Assembly (NCBI RefSeq): GCF_032884065.1
Contig: NC_088871.1
Coordinates: 17,790,472 to 17,854,471 of the forward strand
Direction: 5' to 3'
Source of the DNA: Artemia franciscana
Taxonomy: Eukaryota > Arthropoda > Branchiopoda > Anostraca > Artemiidae
DNA length: 64,000 nt
The translations under genes were made by a program, and so were the position numbers. Every line of letters begins with the position of its first letter. The stretch's first letter is position 1. Of the stretch, positions 12,601 through 24,649 are shown piece after piece. The notes under the pieces are model-generated. The model saw only the letters and a list, made by a program, of their open reading frames with translations. It was not told where the DNA came from and searched no databases.

Positions 12601-13970
12601 TTTTCTGGCTCTGGTTAGGTTAGATGAGTTAAATTGCACTTACCTTAATTTGTGCTTCAGAGTGAATTAGTTGCAAGAACTGTGATGCTCCATAGTTGAT
12701 CATGGCAATGAATCTGGTCAATGTGTTAAGGTCAAGTGACAAACAATCAGGACTAGAGAGTGCTTGATAGATTCAATGTAAGCCCATTCAGTAACAGTGA
12801 TCACATGGTAGGTGTGGTTCAAGAACCATTCTCCAGCAATTTAGAGTTGGCACCACTGCACAACAGCAACTTAAGATTGAGTGCGTAAGATGGTTAAGTA
12901 TGACAAGCTGCATCATCTCCCTAGCTGACTCTCTATTGTCTTCCAAGGGTTTTATGGTAGTGAGGGCTGGGAGGGGTTTTCCCACTGGAATCTCCATGGT
13001 TTGGCCTCCCATTCCTTGTTGAGCCTCTTTTTGAATTCCTCAGGCAAGGTTGTGGAAATTGTCTCTTGGCTTAGTTGGTTCCAATCGTTCACCACTTGCT
13101 GGATAAAAAAATCTATTCAGACCTTGGTGTTAATAGTGGATTTGAACAGCTTTTTGGAAAGTCCTTGTGTTTGTCTTTGGTGGGGAGAGAAGGAGAACAG
13201 TTTCTGGTCTTCTTGCTGGAGGTACCTGTAGGTCAGCATCATATTATTATGCCTACTCTGAAAAACAAGCGTTGGGAGGCTAGCAGATTGTAATCTACTG
13301 CAGTAGGGCTGACTATATAAACTGTCAATGCATTTGGTGGCTCCCCTTTGGACACCTTCAATGAGCTGGATTTCACTCTTGTAGAAAGGACCAGCAAGAC
13401 ATGTTCCAAAATCCAGGATTGGCCTGACCAGAGCATTGTATAGTTTCAGAAAAATAGCTTGGAGTTGTCAGCATAAAGAGTCAGGTGTTTTTTGTTTCAG
13501 ATACCAGAACATTGATTTAGATGAGGAATAAGGTTGGTCCAAGGACAGTTCCTTGTGGGACACTGCTCAAAACTTGGCAAGGTGTTGAATAGACCTCTCT
13601 CTGTGGCAAAGAGCCGAACCTTTTGTGTTCTGCCATCAAGGAAGTTCATTAGCCAGTCAGCTAGCTCTTTTTTAATACCCACAGCTGTTAGTTTGGAGTG
13701 CAAACGACTATGAGGGACTTTGTCAAAGGTTTTGGAAATGTCTAGCAGAATTAGGTCAACAGGAAATCCTCAGTGAAGAAGCTGAAATATTAGCTCATAA
13801 TTTTCGAGTAGGTTGGTCTCAACTGACTTCCCAGGAAGAAAACCATGTTGTTTATCTGAGATAATACTGTTAGAAACGAGATTCTTGAGAAGTGCATTGT
13901 TGACAATTCTCTCTAAAACCTTAGCAACAGCAGATGTCAGGCTTTAGATCTGTAGTTTTCAGCTTTAGAT
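12600..13970 (-). mobile_element. CR1-like LINE fragment, minus strand
   Basis: Read on the minus strand from 13,970 down: a DKQHGFLPGKSVETNL segment, the RT motif A region VDLILLDISKTFDKVPHSRL, then AVGIKKELADWLMNFLDG (13,497-13,703), an LGPTLFLIYIN-type segment, and later YNALVRPILDFG (about 13,400). Frames are broken by many stops. The 5' half is missing: the fragment ends abruptly at the fold-back element at 13,988. It is related to the element at 7.5-10 kb but is not the same copy type. Confidence 0.75.
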
Positions 13971-13987
13971 TGGTCCCCCTTTTGAAT

Positions 13988-14290
13988 ATTACATAAAAAA
14001 AACTAGTTTTTCTAACTGAAAGCAAGGAGCGACATTAAAACTTAAAACGAACAGAAATTACTCCGTATAAGAAATGGGTTGTCCCCTCCGCAATCCTTCG
14101 CTCTTTACGCTAAAGTTTGACTCTTTACCACAGTTCTGCTTTTTAAAACAATTAAAAGCTTTAGCGTAAAGAGTGAAGGATTGCGGAGGGGACAACCCAT
14201 TTCTTATACGGAGTAATTTCTGTTCGTTTTAAGTTTTAATGTCGCTCCTTACTTTCAGTTAGAAAAACTAGTTTTTTTTTTTTATGTAAT
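13988..14290. mobile_element. Fold-back MITE with ~130-bp inverted arms
   Basis: The left arm at 13,988-14,115 is mirrored by the right arm at 14,159-14,290, almost perfectly, around a ~43-bp loop. The ends are ATTACAT and ATGTAAT. The DNA or RNA would fold into a hairpin of more than 120 bp. There is no coding capacity. A diverged single arm occurs at about 21,360-21,450, next to the R272 tandem repeats, showing that this is a dispersed family. Confidence 0.85.
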
Positions 14291-14490
14291 TAAATCTGAG
14301 ATAACCTGTTTATAGCTGTCTGTACTCGAGGGCAAGTAGCTTAGGCTCAAGGGAAAAACTACGTTGTAGTTATATTTAAATAAATATTTAATATATAGAG
14401 TTGGTATTTCGGTTAGGCTAGGTGTTTAATATAATGCGTTCTGGGCGACCTGCTTTCGATAATTTTATATTGTAGTTTAAATGGTTTTTT

Positions 14491-14569
14491 TTTGCTAAAG
14501 TATTATATTTTTCATAATATTTTGGATTATTTCATTATGATTAACCTTACTTCACTTCTTGAGTGTGTT
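14491..14569 (-). repeat. Inverted-repeat family T, arm 2
   Basis: Reverse complement of the 11,322-11,405 sequence, ending in a mirrored ACACACTCAAGAAGTGAAG. It may close a 3.25-kb unit that contains the CR1 fragment and the fold-back element. Confidence 0.5.
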
Positions 14570-14599
14570 CTGGATAATACGGGAATACTGAAAAATGGT

Positions 14600-15900
14600 A
14601 TATCCAGTCACCTCGCAAACTTAACTAGTCGATTCCAGGGGAGGAGAACCACCATAAATAGCTCATCATCATAAATCATTCAAGCCCACCCACCCCCACC
14701 AAAAATAGGAAATTCTCAAGTGAAAAGATGGAAAGATGTAGGATATGAAAAGATACAGCAGTAAACAGATGAACGTGACATGATCGAATACCCGTGTTTC
14801 TGATTGTGTTTGTTTGTGTTTCTGATTGTTTTGTGGGTTGTATTTCTGAGTGTGTGGTGAGTTGTTTGTTTGTGTTTTGGGTTGTGTTTCTGATTGCTTT
14901 CTGGGTTGTGTTTCTGATTTGGTCGTTTACATAGAGTTTTGATCGAAGTCCCAGTTTTACAATATCCTGCGACATAAAAATCAATTTAGGATCAACCTCA
15001 CATTAGAAAAAATGCTGAAAAAACAAGCTGAACTTCAAGTATGGATTTCGTTGAAATGCTATATTTGGTAGCAAATTTTTTAGTTACATAAGATGTCCCT
15101 ATTATTTCCACCTCTTGTCGGATCCAACTATTTTTATGCAAATTACTTTACGTGGATGATTTCCAATCATTATGGCGTCAATTATTTTGAATCTGCGAAA
15201 ATTCAGAACCTTTTCAACGTAATTGTTTTCACCCCCTGTCATTTTACCAATAAATTACTATGGAAAAAAGAGAACATTGCTCCTTACTACATGTTCATCA
15301 AGGTGAACACAATTTGGTTTCTTGTTATTAGAAATCAGCTGAAGATAACACATGCATCTGACGTACGATTATCAACCACAGGCCCTTAGAAAACCATTTA
15401 GAAATCCACTTATTTCACCGTGGGAACTAATTTATGAGAATAGTTTGTTTTGGAATTCTATATCTAACCAAGGCCGCAATTCTTTGCAATAAGGATGGTA
15501 TTGTTTACATCATCCATGCGCAATTTCCTTTCAAATATTATTCAACCATAGACGAAGGGGTTGCGGTGGTAAACAGGTTTTCAAACGGTACTGAATTTAC
15601 TATTTATGGAACTGAATTTCAACTATGTTGAGGAAGTTGTATTCAAACCTACACTTGAGCATAATTAATTGAGCTGATTTAGCGAATAAATAGCGGAATG
15701 TTTATGTATGTTAGTCTCCAAGGGTGCTTTTAAAATCAAAACAACAATTTTTTTTTTTAGATTTTGAGATTTATTTCGGGGAAGGGTTGAAAAAAAAGAC
15801 GAGAAATATATGGAAAATATTTCCATATAATAATTTGTCTTAATAATAAGAAAGATTTTTCTTTCAGGGAGGGGGGGGGAGAGGTAGTAATGAAAAATAA
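14600..15900. other. Intronic sequence with (TGTTT)-rich patch
   Basis: 14,795-14,920 is a degenerate tandem of GTTTCTGATTGTGTTTG-type units. 15,093-15,650 contains two plus-strand open frames of 65-98 codons with no recognisable domain, which I do not call. Confidence 0.4.
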
Positions 15901-15921
15901 ACGGTGCTTGTCAATTATATA

Positions 15922-16653
15922 AAACACATCCGAGAAGTGAAGTTTGGTGACAATAAAATATGATGAAAATTGAATACTTTATTAGCAAAATTGTGAAGGT
16001 AATTTATGAATTATTAAATTGAGAGCTTCGGTGTCGGCTGACCGTCTCAGAGATAAAGAAAAGTTCATTATTAACGCGATTCTTAGTTCATTTTAGTTAA
16101 TTATTAACGCAATTTTTGAGGACACTGGTTAGTTGCTTTGACTAGTGATAAAATATAGTGTCTCGCCATGGATGTTCAAATTAAGGTTTGTGATTTGCCA
16201 AGGACCGAAGAACTGGCAATTATATTTTTCCAGGATAAGGGTTTTTTGCCCCAAACAAAACACTGGTTCAATGGACACACCATGACTTTGTACTCTTACG
16301 AGAAGCAGCATTTTTGGAGGTGTAGCCTAACACTAGGCCGTGTTTAAAACCGTCAATTTGCGTGTCAATACGTGGTTTTCTAAAAGTAAAATACCATTTG
16401 TTACTGTAGTTCGTTTCGTTTATTTCTGTTTTAACGAATTGTCGTCTGTGGCCTGATTTCAACAAGAACTAGGTATTTCTAAACACACGGTTGTCGATTG
16501 AAATAATTAACTCCGTAAAGTTTACGGGTTTTCTGTGAAAAAAAAAAATCGTTTGCACACCACCAACAGAAAAATTTTGCAAGTAAAGTATTCTATTTTC
16601 ATTATATATTTTTTTTCATTAGCATTAATCAAACTTTACTTCTCGAATGTGTT
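15922..16653. mobile_element. Putative 0.73-kb element with family T inverted ends
   Basis: Arms at 15,922-15,992 (+) and 16,577-16,653 (-) are ~75 bp, imperfect inverted repeats starting ACACATCCGAGAAG and ACACATTCGAGAAG. Both match the arms at 11,322 and 14,491. The interior is non-coding. The pattern suggests a non-autonomous DNA transposon; target-site duplications are not clear. Confidence 0.5.
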
Positions 16654-16834
16654 TTGTGTAATAGTCAAGTACAAAATAAACTGTATTTGATTGTCTGAAT
16701 CTGTCTAATTAAGAGGTGCCTAGGAATTCAGGAAAATTTAGCACCCCCACAACATTTTTTTTTACAAGGAGGGTGTAAATTTTCAAGACCTCAAATTTGT
16801 CAGAGCCGTCAAAAACAGGTAACGTCAAAAAATT

Positions 16835-17160
16835 ATTTATAATAATATTTATAATTTATTTATAATAATATTATCATAACAATATAATAATATTACATTA
16901 TTTATAATAATATAATAATTATTTATAATAATGACGAAGACCAGAACTGAGAACTAGCTGAAAACTTTTATTGTAAGTGTTTTATTGTTTTTTATTTTTT
17001 CTTTGCTGAAGACGGCCCTTAGATATAGGGCCGAAATATTCAAATAGGTTTTGTTGGTTCACTGTCTTGGGGAAAAAAACTCCTCATTATTCTCTCTTTT
17101 GTTGTTGTATTTATAATAATTATTTATAATAATAATTTATAATAATATATTTATACAACG
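16835..17160 (+). mobile_element. Penelope-like 3' fragment flanked by TAATAA minisatellite
   Basis: (TTTATAATAATA)-type repeats at 16,835-16,935 and 17,105-17,160 bracket a segment with the hammerhead-like motif seen again in the coding Penelope-like element at 44.7 kb. No protein-coding part remains. Confidence 0.45.
17003..17040 (+). ncRNA. Hammerhead-ribozyme-like motif (Penelope type)
   Basis: CTGAAGA at 17,006-17,012 matches the CUGANGA core. GGCCC (17,014-17,018) pairs with GGGCC (17,028-17,032) as stem II, and GAAA follows at 17,033-17,036. One extra C lies between the core and stem II, and stem III is weak, so self-cleavage is uncertain. Penelope-like retroelements are known to carry hammerhead motifs in their terminal repeats. 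Confidence 0.45.
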
Positions 17161-17221
17161 TCAATAAAATAATCGTAAAATAAAAAATTTGTACGCCTCT
17201 TTCCTAGCATATGTGCCTAGG

Positions 17222-17400
17222 TCAAGGCCGTATCCAGGGGGTAAGATTGGGGGTTTGAACCCCCTCCCTTTCCGAAATATTTGTCCGGCTCGTAAAAATG
17301 TAACAAAAATGAATATCAAAAATATTTATGCATTTTTTTATTTTTTTTTGTAAAATCACTCGAAGAGGATACTCCTTTATTTCGGGTTTGGAGGTTTATT
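17222..17400 (+). repeat. Dispersed repeat family G (copy 1)
   Basis: It starts with GGCCGTATCCAGGGGG, has a GGGGTTTGAACCCC palindrome, then CTCGTAAAAATGTAACAAAAATG. Copies occur at 20,399-20,500 (+) and about 54,405-54,520 (-). Confidence 0.65.
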
Positions 17401-17480
17401 TCCCCAGGTTCCTGAAATGATGCATCTACAACGAAAAAAAACCGTTTTTTTCCGGTTTAATTCCGGTTTAAAAACCCAGT

Positions 17481-17517
17481 AACTTTTATGGAAATTTAAG
17501 AAATTTCCATAAAAGTT
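17481..17517. repeat. Perfect 17-bp hairpin
   Basis: AACTTTTATGGAAATTT (17,481-17,497) and its exact inverse (17,501-17,517) flank a 3-base loop. Confidence 0.85.
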
Positions 17518-19835
17518 GTAAGATTGAAAAATACTGGCCCTTAGTTAGGTTAAAAATCAATATCTTGGAAGCGGCTTAAGGGTAAAATCCCAAGAAAATT
17601 CAAAATATGATTTAATTGATTGGGCATCTTCACCTCCGTAACATCCACATGTTTTTGGAAACAATGTTTACCATGGAAATGCATTGGAGTTGGAAGAAGA
17701 GGGACCTGAATTTCTCAAAATATATTTTAAAAAAGGCAATTTACTTTTTTCGTTGTACGAAGATGGGAAAAACAACAACTCTGGAATCCGGGTAAATAGT
17801 CAGGCCGTGTGTACTTCTTCCATGAGCAAGTATGTTTAGAGGTACAATTTCGGGATTTATGATATTTCTTGAAATGCTGGGATAATCCTATAAGAAATTC
17901 TTTTGGTGCTCTATTTTCAAGAAATTTTACGATTTTTCTCGACAGCTCCCTTGCCATTCCTAACAGGTTTTCTCTGTAGGCCTATACTATGCCAGAAAAA
18001 TCAAATCGAAGAAACTTTTGTTGATCTACTGCTTGGAAATTTGTATTTTTTATTTCTGTCCACATTTTCCAGTTTCTGCATCTTTAAAGGCGTTTTAACT
18101 TTTCTAACCTTTAAAGGCGTTTTTGTAATTTTTCTTTTGAATTTCTTCAACTTTCTGATAACCTAACACCAATGCCACGTCCGTTAGGTGATGCAACGTG
18201 ATGCGTTACGTTATGCTTATGTGGCGCAACAAGCGTTTTTTGTATTTATTTTTCTGACCTTATGTTCCATTGATGGATACTGATAATAGCATTACACAAC
18301 TCCGAAAAGAATGGGGACAATCAAAATTCATGATCGCCATAAAAGCAATGACCCTAATTAGGTCTGTTATTTTTTAATAAAAATAAATAAGTAGAGGTCT
18401 TGTTGGGTCTAAGAACCGGTATTACAAAACGCACCTTTTGTCCTTTACTTGCTTAGTTAATTCTCTGAAAACAGATCCATCAACAAGCCTTTAAGTAACC
18501 CCAATCGTGGTATATAGGTTCTGTTACTAGAATTACAGTAATTATGAAGGTTTTTTATTTATATATTTCACTTAAAATTTGGAGGAAGTAAGTAAAGACT
18601 ATTTGAAATAAAAAACCATAAACATTACGGAAATACAAAAATAGGAGAAGCAATTCCATCGGTTTGAACTTTAAAATGGATAGAGAGGAATTTATTTCAA
18701 TGATTTAATCTGTAATTTAACTTATATTTGGGATGGCACCAGTCTACTTGCAGAGCAGCCACTTGAATAAAATGAATTCTTTTTTCAGTAAAAAGTGCTG
18801 TAAGAGGTAAAAAAAAGTTTAAGTTCCAAAAAAGTATGTCTGCGCTTCGCACAGGACGTGCATCAACATCGTAGTCTATAAACACGTTTTTCAATCGTTT
18901 AGAAATAATGCGAGGAGTTTGGCAATAGGGCAACCACAGAAAAACAACAGGACAACTTGAAAAGAATCTTGTGAATCAAAAACGTTTCATTCTTTGTACC
19001 GGCTTAAGATTTTACACTGAAGAGCCAATTACGCAGGTGGGATTATTTGTGTAACTAAGGATTGCATTCGCTAAGGAATAATGTGACAGAATTACAAAAA
19101 TATGCCACAGATGTTCACCATTGAAATTAAAGCACACCTTTTACCTAACATAGGAACCTAATGTTCTTTCTGGAGTCACTGATACGAGCTTCCCTACTTC
19201 ACAGGCGTTTAACCACAAAAGAGTAATCTCTACAGAGTAACATCTAGCCTCAGATTAACCTCTAAGGGCAGCAGCTTCAATCTCCACAACCGTGTTTTGA
19301 ACCAAGATTCAAAGTACGCTTTAAGTTGGATAAATAATGCTACTCCAAGGTATCACGTACGTTTTACTTGTTCAGATCGGTTCTTAGGTTGAGAATATAG
19401 GATACAGTATATCATGTAATTGAAATTATCAAGTTGTCTACTGTGAAGCTGTGGAAATTTGAAGGCCATCCTACTTTTAGTGAAATAAAGCCAGTTCTTT
19501 TTATATCTGTTTTTTTTTTCCTAGTGACTTAAGCCAGCAGAGGGTTTTTCCTTGTTTTAAGCGACCAAGAGTGTACTGCTGCACGTGCATGCAGTTCGTT
19601 TGGGTGTTTGAAAGAACTTATTGTAGTAAGGTGATTTACAGTGAGTTTCTGTGAAACTAACGCTTATTTGAATGTACTGTGAAGGTAGCTTATTAATTTG
19701 GAAAAAACTTAAATAGTACAAATATTTTATCTGTGTTAACACTTTGCAAGCATGCATCAATGTTGTGGGCATGAAAAATGCCATTAGATGTTATGTGGCC
19801 AAAGTGTTATCTAATTTAGTAAAATCAGGGTTAGT
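17518..19835. other. Intronic sequence, nothing recognised
   Basis: A+T-rich. No coding exon, RNA gene or known repeat identified. A short direct repeat (CTTTAAAGGCGTTTT) occurs twice between 18,080 and 18,125. Confidence 0.45.
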
Positions 19836-19839
19836 TTAC

Positions 19840-20316
<477 letters not shown>

Positions 20317-20398
<82 letters not shown>
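20317..20398. repeat. (AT)n microsatellite, ~80 bp
   Basis: Pure AT repeat joining the truncated H1 end to repeat family G. Confidence 0.95.
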
Positions 20399-20400
<2 letters not shown>

Positions 20401-20500
20401 AAGCCGTATCCTGGGGGCTAGGAGGTTTGACCCCCTTCCCCTCGGGGAATGTTTGTTGGACGCGTAAATACGTAACAAAAATGGACATAAACAAATTTTT
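20399..20500 (+). repeat. Dispersed repeat family G (copy 2)
   Basis: Diverged copy of 17,222-17,400: GCCGTATCCTGGGGG start, then a CGCGTAAATACGTAACAAAA segment. Confidence 0.6.
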
Positions 20501-20518
20501 TATGCGTTTTTTCAGGTT

Positions 20519-20590
20519 TCTGAGATATTGGGAGCCAGCGATGCCGCTGGTATTAGGTATCTGATATCGCTGGGCTCCTGATATCTCAGA
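20519..20590. repeat. Imperfect 24-bp hairpin
   Basis: TCTGAGATATTGGGAGCC... (20,519-20,542) is mirrored at 20,566-20,590 with two changes. Confidence 0.7.
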
Positions 20591-20599
20591 CCCTGTCGC

Positions 20600-21350
20600 A
20601 TATTTCAGACCCCTCTAGACAAAAATATCATCTTCAGGAATGCTAGTGATGAAACGAAGATTCGGAAATTTCATACTGCCGAAAAAAAATGATGCTGAGG
20701 GAGACTGCCTCTGTTGTGCGGCTCTCGGCAAGTGATTGGCTTCTTTTTATTGATTCTCGCTGTCGCTTGTCTTCTAACCGTAGACAGTTTGAGACAATCT
20801 GCTGTCTTTTCCTACTGAAGTCTTTTCAAAGATATTTGAATATTAAAGCAAATTCGATTTTTAACAACGATATCTACGAAGCTTCTAACTTTTGGTTTTC
20901 TTTTTTCAGGTAACTAGAGTAATAAAGTTTCTTGAATTGTTGTAATCCCTTGCCTAATAGAGAATCACCATTTGTAATAATTGCAGTTTTGCCTTCCTAC
21001 TGACATTATATAGCTGGTTGTGTTCAAAATGGTTTCTTTTTTAAGTTTTTTGAATGATTTAATCCCTTGTTAAAATATATACAACTATTTTTGCAATTAC
21101 CAGTTTTTCGCTCTTTAAACAATTCAACATAAACTTCTTCGCACATGAAAATCTTCAATTTTTACACATAAGTTTGACAAGTGTAACTAAGTCATTTCAA
21201 TACTGATGTATATGAAATGAGGACACTTGCATAATTTTTTTTTCAAAATTAAGACTCTTAACGAATTTTCTCAAACTTCTGACCTATCTATACTTTTCTT
21301 AGGCCAGAATATCCCAGGCTACAAATTTTCCCGAAAAAACATTTAGCCGT
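20600..21350. other. Intronic sequence, nothing recognised
   Basis: A 74-codon plus frame at 20,689-20,913 reaches an AG|GT near its end but lacks a convincing acceptor and recognisable content. I do not call it. Confidence 0.4.
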
Positions 21351-21359
21351 TTTCAAGAA

Positions 21360-22440
21360 ATAATATTACGAATAGAAATTATTCCTTATAATATGGGGTT
21401 TCCCCCTTCTCAATACCTTGATCTATACGCGAACGTTTGACTGTTTGTCCGAATTTTTTAAGAACGGTTCCTGAAATACAAGTGTCGATTAATTAGAATA
21501 GAAAGTTTTTTTTTAGTTGCCCTCCAATCACTTTGACTATTAAAAAGGACACTATCCCTTTCAATTTTCAATCGACTGAGCTTTTTTTGAAGTTTCTGCG
21601 ACAACAAATGACCATCTCAAAACTTCTATCAGATGCATTTCGGCAACTCTGTCACAGTAAGGGCACTTAGACTTCTGATTAGCAGTACAATGAGCCACTT
21701 TCGAAGTTTATACGATCACTTTTTTTATTTAAACCTTAAATGTCCCAGTGTATTGCTTACAACCCTTGCCCTGAAGGTTGTGGGGGGGGGCTATCTCAAA
21801 TTTTGATTGAGTGTATTTGGGGAAATGGTGGGTGTGGCAGGGGAGCTAGTTGTCCTCCAGTCACTTTCGACTATTCAAAAGGGCACTAGCCCTTTCAGTT
21901 TCCAATCGAATGAGCCTTTTTTCAAGTTTCTACGACAACAAATAGCTATCTCAAAATTTCTATCAGATGTATTTTTTGGAAACTACGAAGTGGGGGGGGG
22001 TATCCACCTTCCCGTCACTCTGAATCTAAAGAGCACACTGAAACTTCTGATTAGCAATCTAATGAGCCCCTTTCAAAGTTTATACGATCACCCTTTCTAT
22101 ATAAACCTTATATGCCACCTGGGCATCACTTACAACCCTTACCATGTGGGCTCTGGGGGGAGGTGTCATTCTCAAAAACATAATTGCCGGACCTTTCAAC
22201 TACATTGAACAAAATGGCTACCTCAAAATTTTTATCGGATGTGTTTGGGGAAATGGTGGGTGTGGAAACGGTGTTAGTTTATACTTTCGACTATCAAAAA
22301 GGGCACAAGCCCTTTCAATTTCCAATCAATTGAGCCCTTTTAGAAGTTTCTATGACAACTTCTTCGAAAGGAAGTGTCCTTGGTCTATAAGAAAAAAAAT
22401 ACATTGTGTCCACATTGCTCTTTACTTATGACCTATTGCA
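21360..22440 (+). repeat. R272 tandem repeat block 1 with MITE-arm homology
   Basis: 21,360-21,450 is a diverged arm of the 13,988 fold-back element. It runs into tandem units with the landmarks TACAACCCTTGCCCTGA, TTTGGGGAAATGGTGGG, CTCCAATCACTTTGACT, AAAGGGCACTAG and CAATCGAATGAGCC. Unit starts occur near 21,748 and 22,129, with a partial unit between. G-runs vary in length. Related blocks are at 30.1, 61.1 and 63.1-64 kb. Confidence 0.75.
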
Positions 22441-22696
22441 CTGCCTAATTTACTTTTACCTATTGCACTGCCTATGATTCTATGATGAAGATAATATAAA
22501 TACTTCACAATTTCTGATGATAATTGAATTTTCCAACCAAATTTTGATATTTGTTTTTGAAAAATTAAATTGCATTAAAATTTTTTTGCTCTTGGGAAAT
22601 TAGGTGCTTTCATCTTTTTAAGCTGAAAAGAACAGCAACTGTAATTTTCGGGTCATCTTGTGCGTTTCACACTTTCATTCACTTCTACGTTTTCAG

Positions 22697-22904
22697 ATTG
22701 AATGGGAGTGCAGATTCTCGCTTCTTGGAAAAGAAGCTCCGCCTGCTTATCAGTAAGTTAGATGAGGAAAGGAAGTCATATGATGGACTGATTAATGTCC
22801 CAGAAATACCTGTGGAATCCCTTGCGGATGAATCCAAGTTTGGAACAGCAGCTAGCACAACAGACCAGAACAAGGAGGGTGTTGAAATGAAAGTTCTTAT
22901 CCAG
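22697..22904 (+). CDS. Exon of a coiled-coil protein
   Basis: A 208-bp exon: one base completing a codon, then 69 codons, bounded by TTTTCAG and a CAG|GTCTGT donor, ending in phase 0. The peptide begins LNGSADSRFLEKKLRLLISK, a charged helix (KKLRLLISKLDEERKSYDG). A Pro/Ser/Thr-rich linker follows (VPEIPVESLADESK), then EGVEMKVLIQ. It joins in frame to the exon at 665-816 upstream and to 27,528 downstream. It has the character of a scaffold-type coiled-coil protein. A distant resemblance to MCC-like proteins crossed my mind, but I cannot support it. Confidence 0.75.
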
Positions 22905-24540
22905 GTCTGTCCTCCGTTGGCGTTTTTTCTTTTCTTTTTTCTTTAGATTATCTGCTTCAAGGGTTTTAAGCCGGGATTATTTGTGTCTTTTGGGGATACT
23001 AAACTATATTCAGACGTCTTACTGGGTACAACTGTAAGGATTAGTGAAACAAGGGAAATTTAGGTTTTTTTCTACCAAGCTTGAAATGTTAACCTTGTGC
23101 TGCTTTAATTAAGATTTCTCTTTCTTTTAGCTATGGAAAATTTGTCTTTTTACCGCTATTGTCCTTATTTTACCCAGTTTTCTCAGGTGAAATTAAGTTT
23201 TCTTGGCTCTGTAGAGCTTTGTAAACTATTAAGGTTTGCTTCGATGAATTAGGTATACGTGAAAAAAATTAATTTGTTATTCATTTTTTGTTGGTTTTTT
23301 AATCACGAATATTACAGTTAAGATTGTGATGAAATTAGAAAATGTTCTATTTGCATGAAATGAGAATGCAGAGAAAAATTTAACTAGCTATTTTGAAATT
23401 TACTAGCAATTTTTTCGTTTCTTTTACCGTAAATGTTACAGGGTTCCATATATAATATTTTACGGTAAATGTTTAGACAATCAAGTGTCAGAGTAGAGAT
23501 TTTTTTTCCTCTGAGAAAAATAGTAATATTTTTTTTGACGATGTACCTCCCTTGATTAAGGGGTGACAAAAGGGCTTTTGGAATTTTAATAGTAACCCAT
23601 TTAAATTTGAACACATATCAACATATTGGAGATCTGTCCAGAAAGAAATAACTTTGAGCAAAAAAATTTTTACTTTGAATCTGGGTTTCAAAATAATGTC
23701 TTTTTAATTCAATTTTATAAGATTAGTAAGTAATTGTGAAACTAATTTTCTATTAAAAGTAAGGTAAATTTATGTCAAAAGCTGAGAGCAACAGACCAGA
23801 ACAAAATGAATAGGGTTTGATCTGCCGTTGCTCTGAAACGGAATCAAATAGCTGATAGTACTTTACCAAATGTACTTTACCAGACAGCTACTAGTCTGGG
23901 AAGCTTATGTTTCAGATAATTCCCAAGTAACGTGCTGAATATTGAGATGCCAGGTGAGGCGGAAAATGTGAGTTCCAGCAGAAAGACGAAGAAACTTTCG
24001 CTCAGCCATTTGATGTATTTTTTGTTTTATTCACTTGGCGACAATTATTTCAGAGCTTGAGTTCTTTTTCAGGCCACTGTTTTAACTAAAATTGACGAAG
24101 GGTTATGGGGAATAAGTTCTAGACAGATATTTTTTTAGTCTTTGAGCCGGAAACTTTGCATTTCACATCTGTAGTACTGACACAACATGGAAAAGGGAAA
24201 TAAACACAAATGAAAGACTGCATTCATTGATTGAATCGGTTTGTTTCTGTGATAAATTGTAATACAAGGGGCCTTGTAGGTTTACATTCGTTGACTAAAA
24301 ACAAATTAAATTAACACAAACATTAACATCCCATTAAAAGGTTTTAGCAAAATCAACAAAAAAAAGAAAAGTGATTCAAAGAGATGATCTTAAGTTTGAT
24401 ACAGTTGTAAGAGCAGAGTAGGCTGTTTCTTTTTTCAGGTCTATGTAAGAAATATTTTATGTAGCTTATGGATATCCTGTGAATTTTATGTAGTTGAAAT
24501 AAGTACTACTAGGAAAAAAAATATAGATATCTAGATCTAG
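22905..24540. other. Intron, nothing recognised
   Basis: A+T-rich intron between coiled-coil exons. CAACAGACCAGAACAA, present in the exon at 22,856-22,871, recurs near 23,790. I see no duplicated exon there. Confidence 0.5.
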
Positions 24541-24649
24541 GGACTATAATAATAATAACAATAATAATTTATTTTTGACCCGCTACAAAATAAAAACGGA
24601 GTATCAATAAAAGAAACAAAACAAACACTACACAAAACAGAAAAAACGA

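Noticed and set aside
12788..13293. Short plus and minus frames near 13 kb as host exons
   Set aside because: They fall within the decayed CR1-like fragment.
20689..20913. 74-codon plus frame ending near an AG|GT
   Set aside because: No good acceptor, and the composition does not resemble the neighbouring exons.
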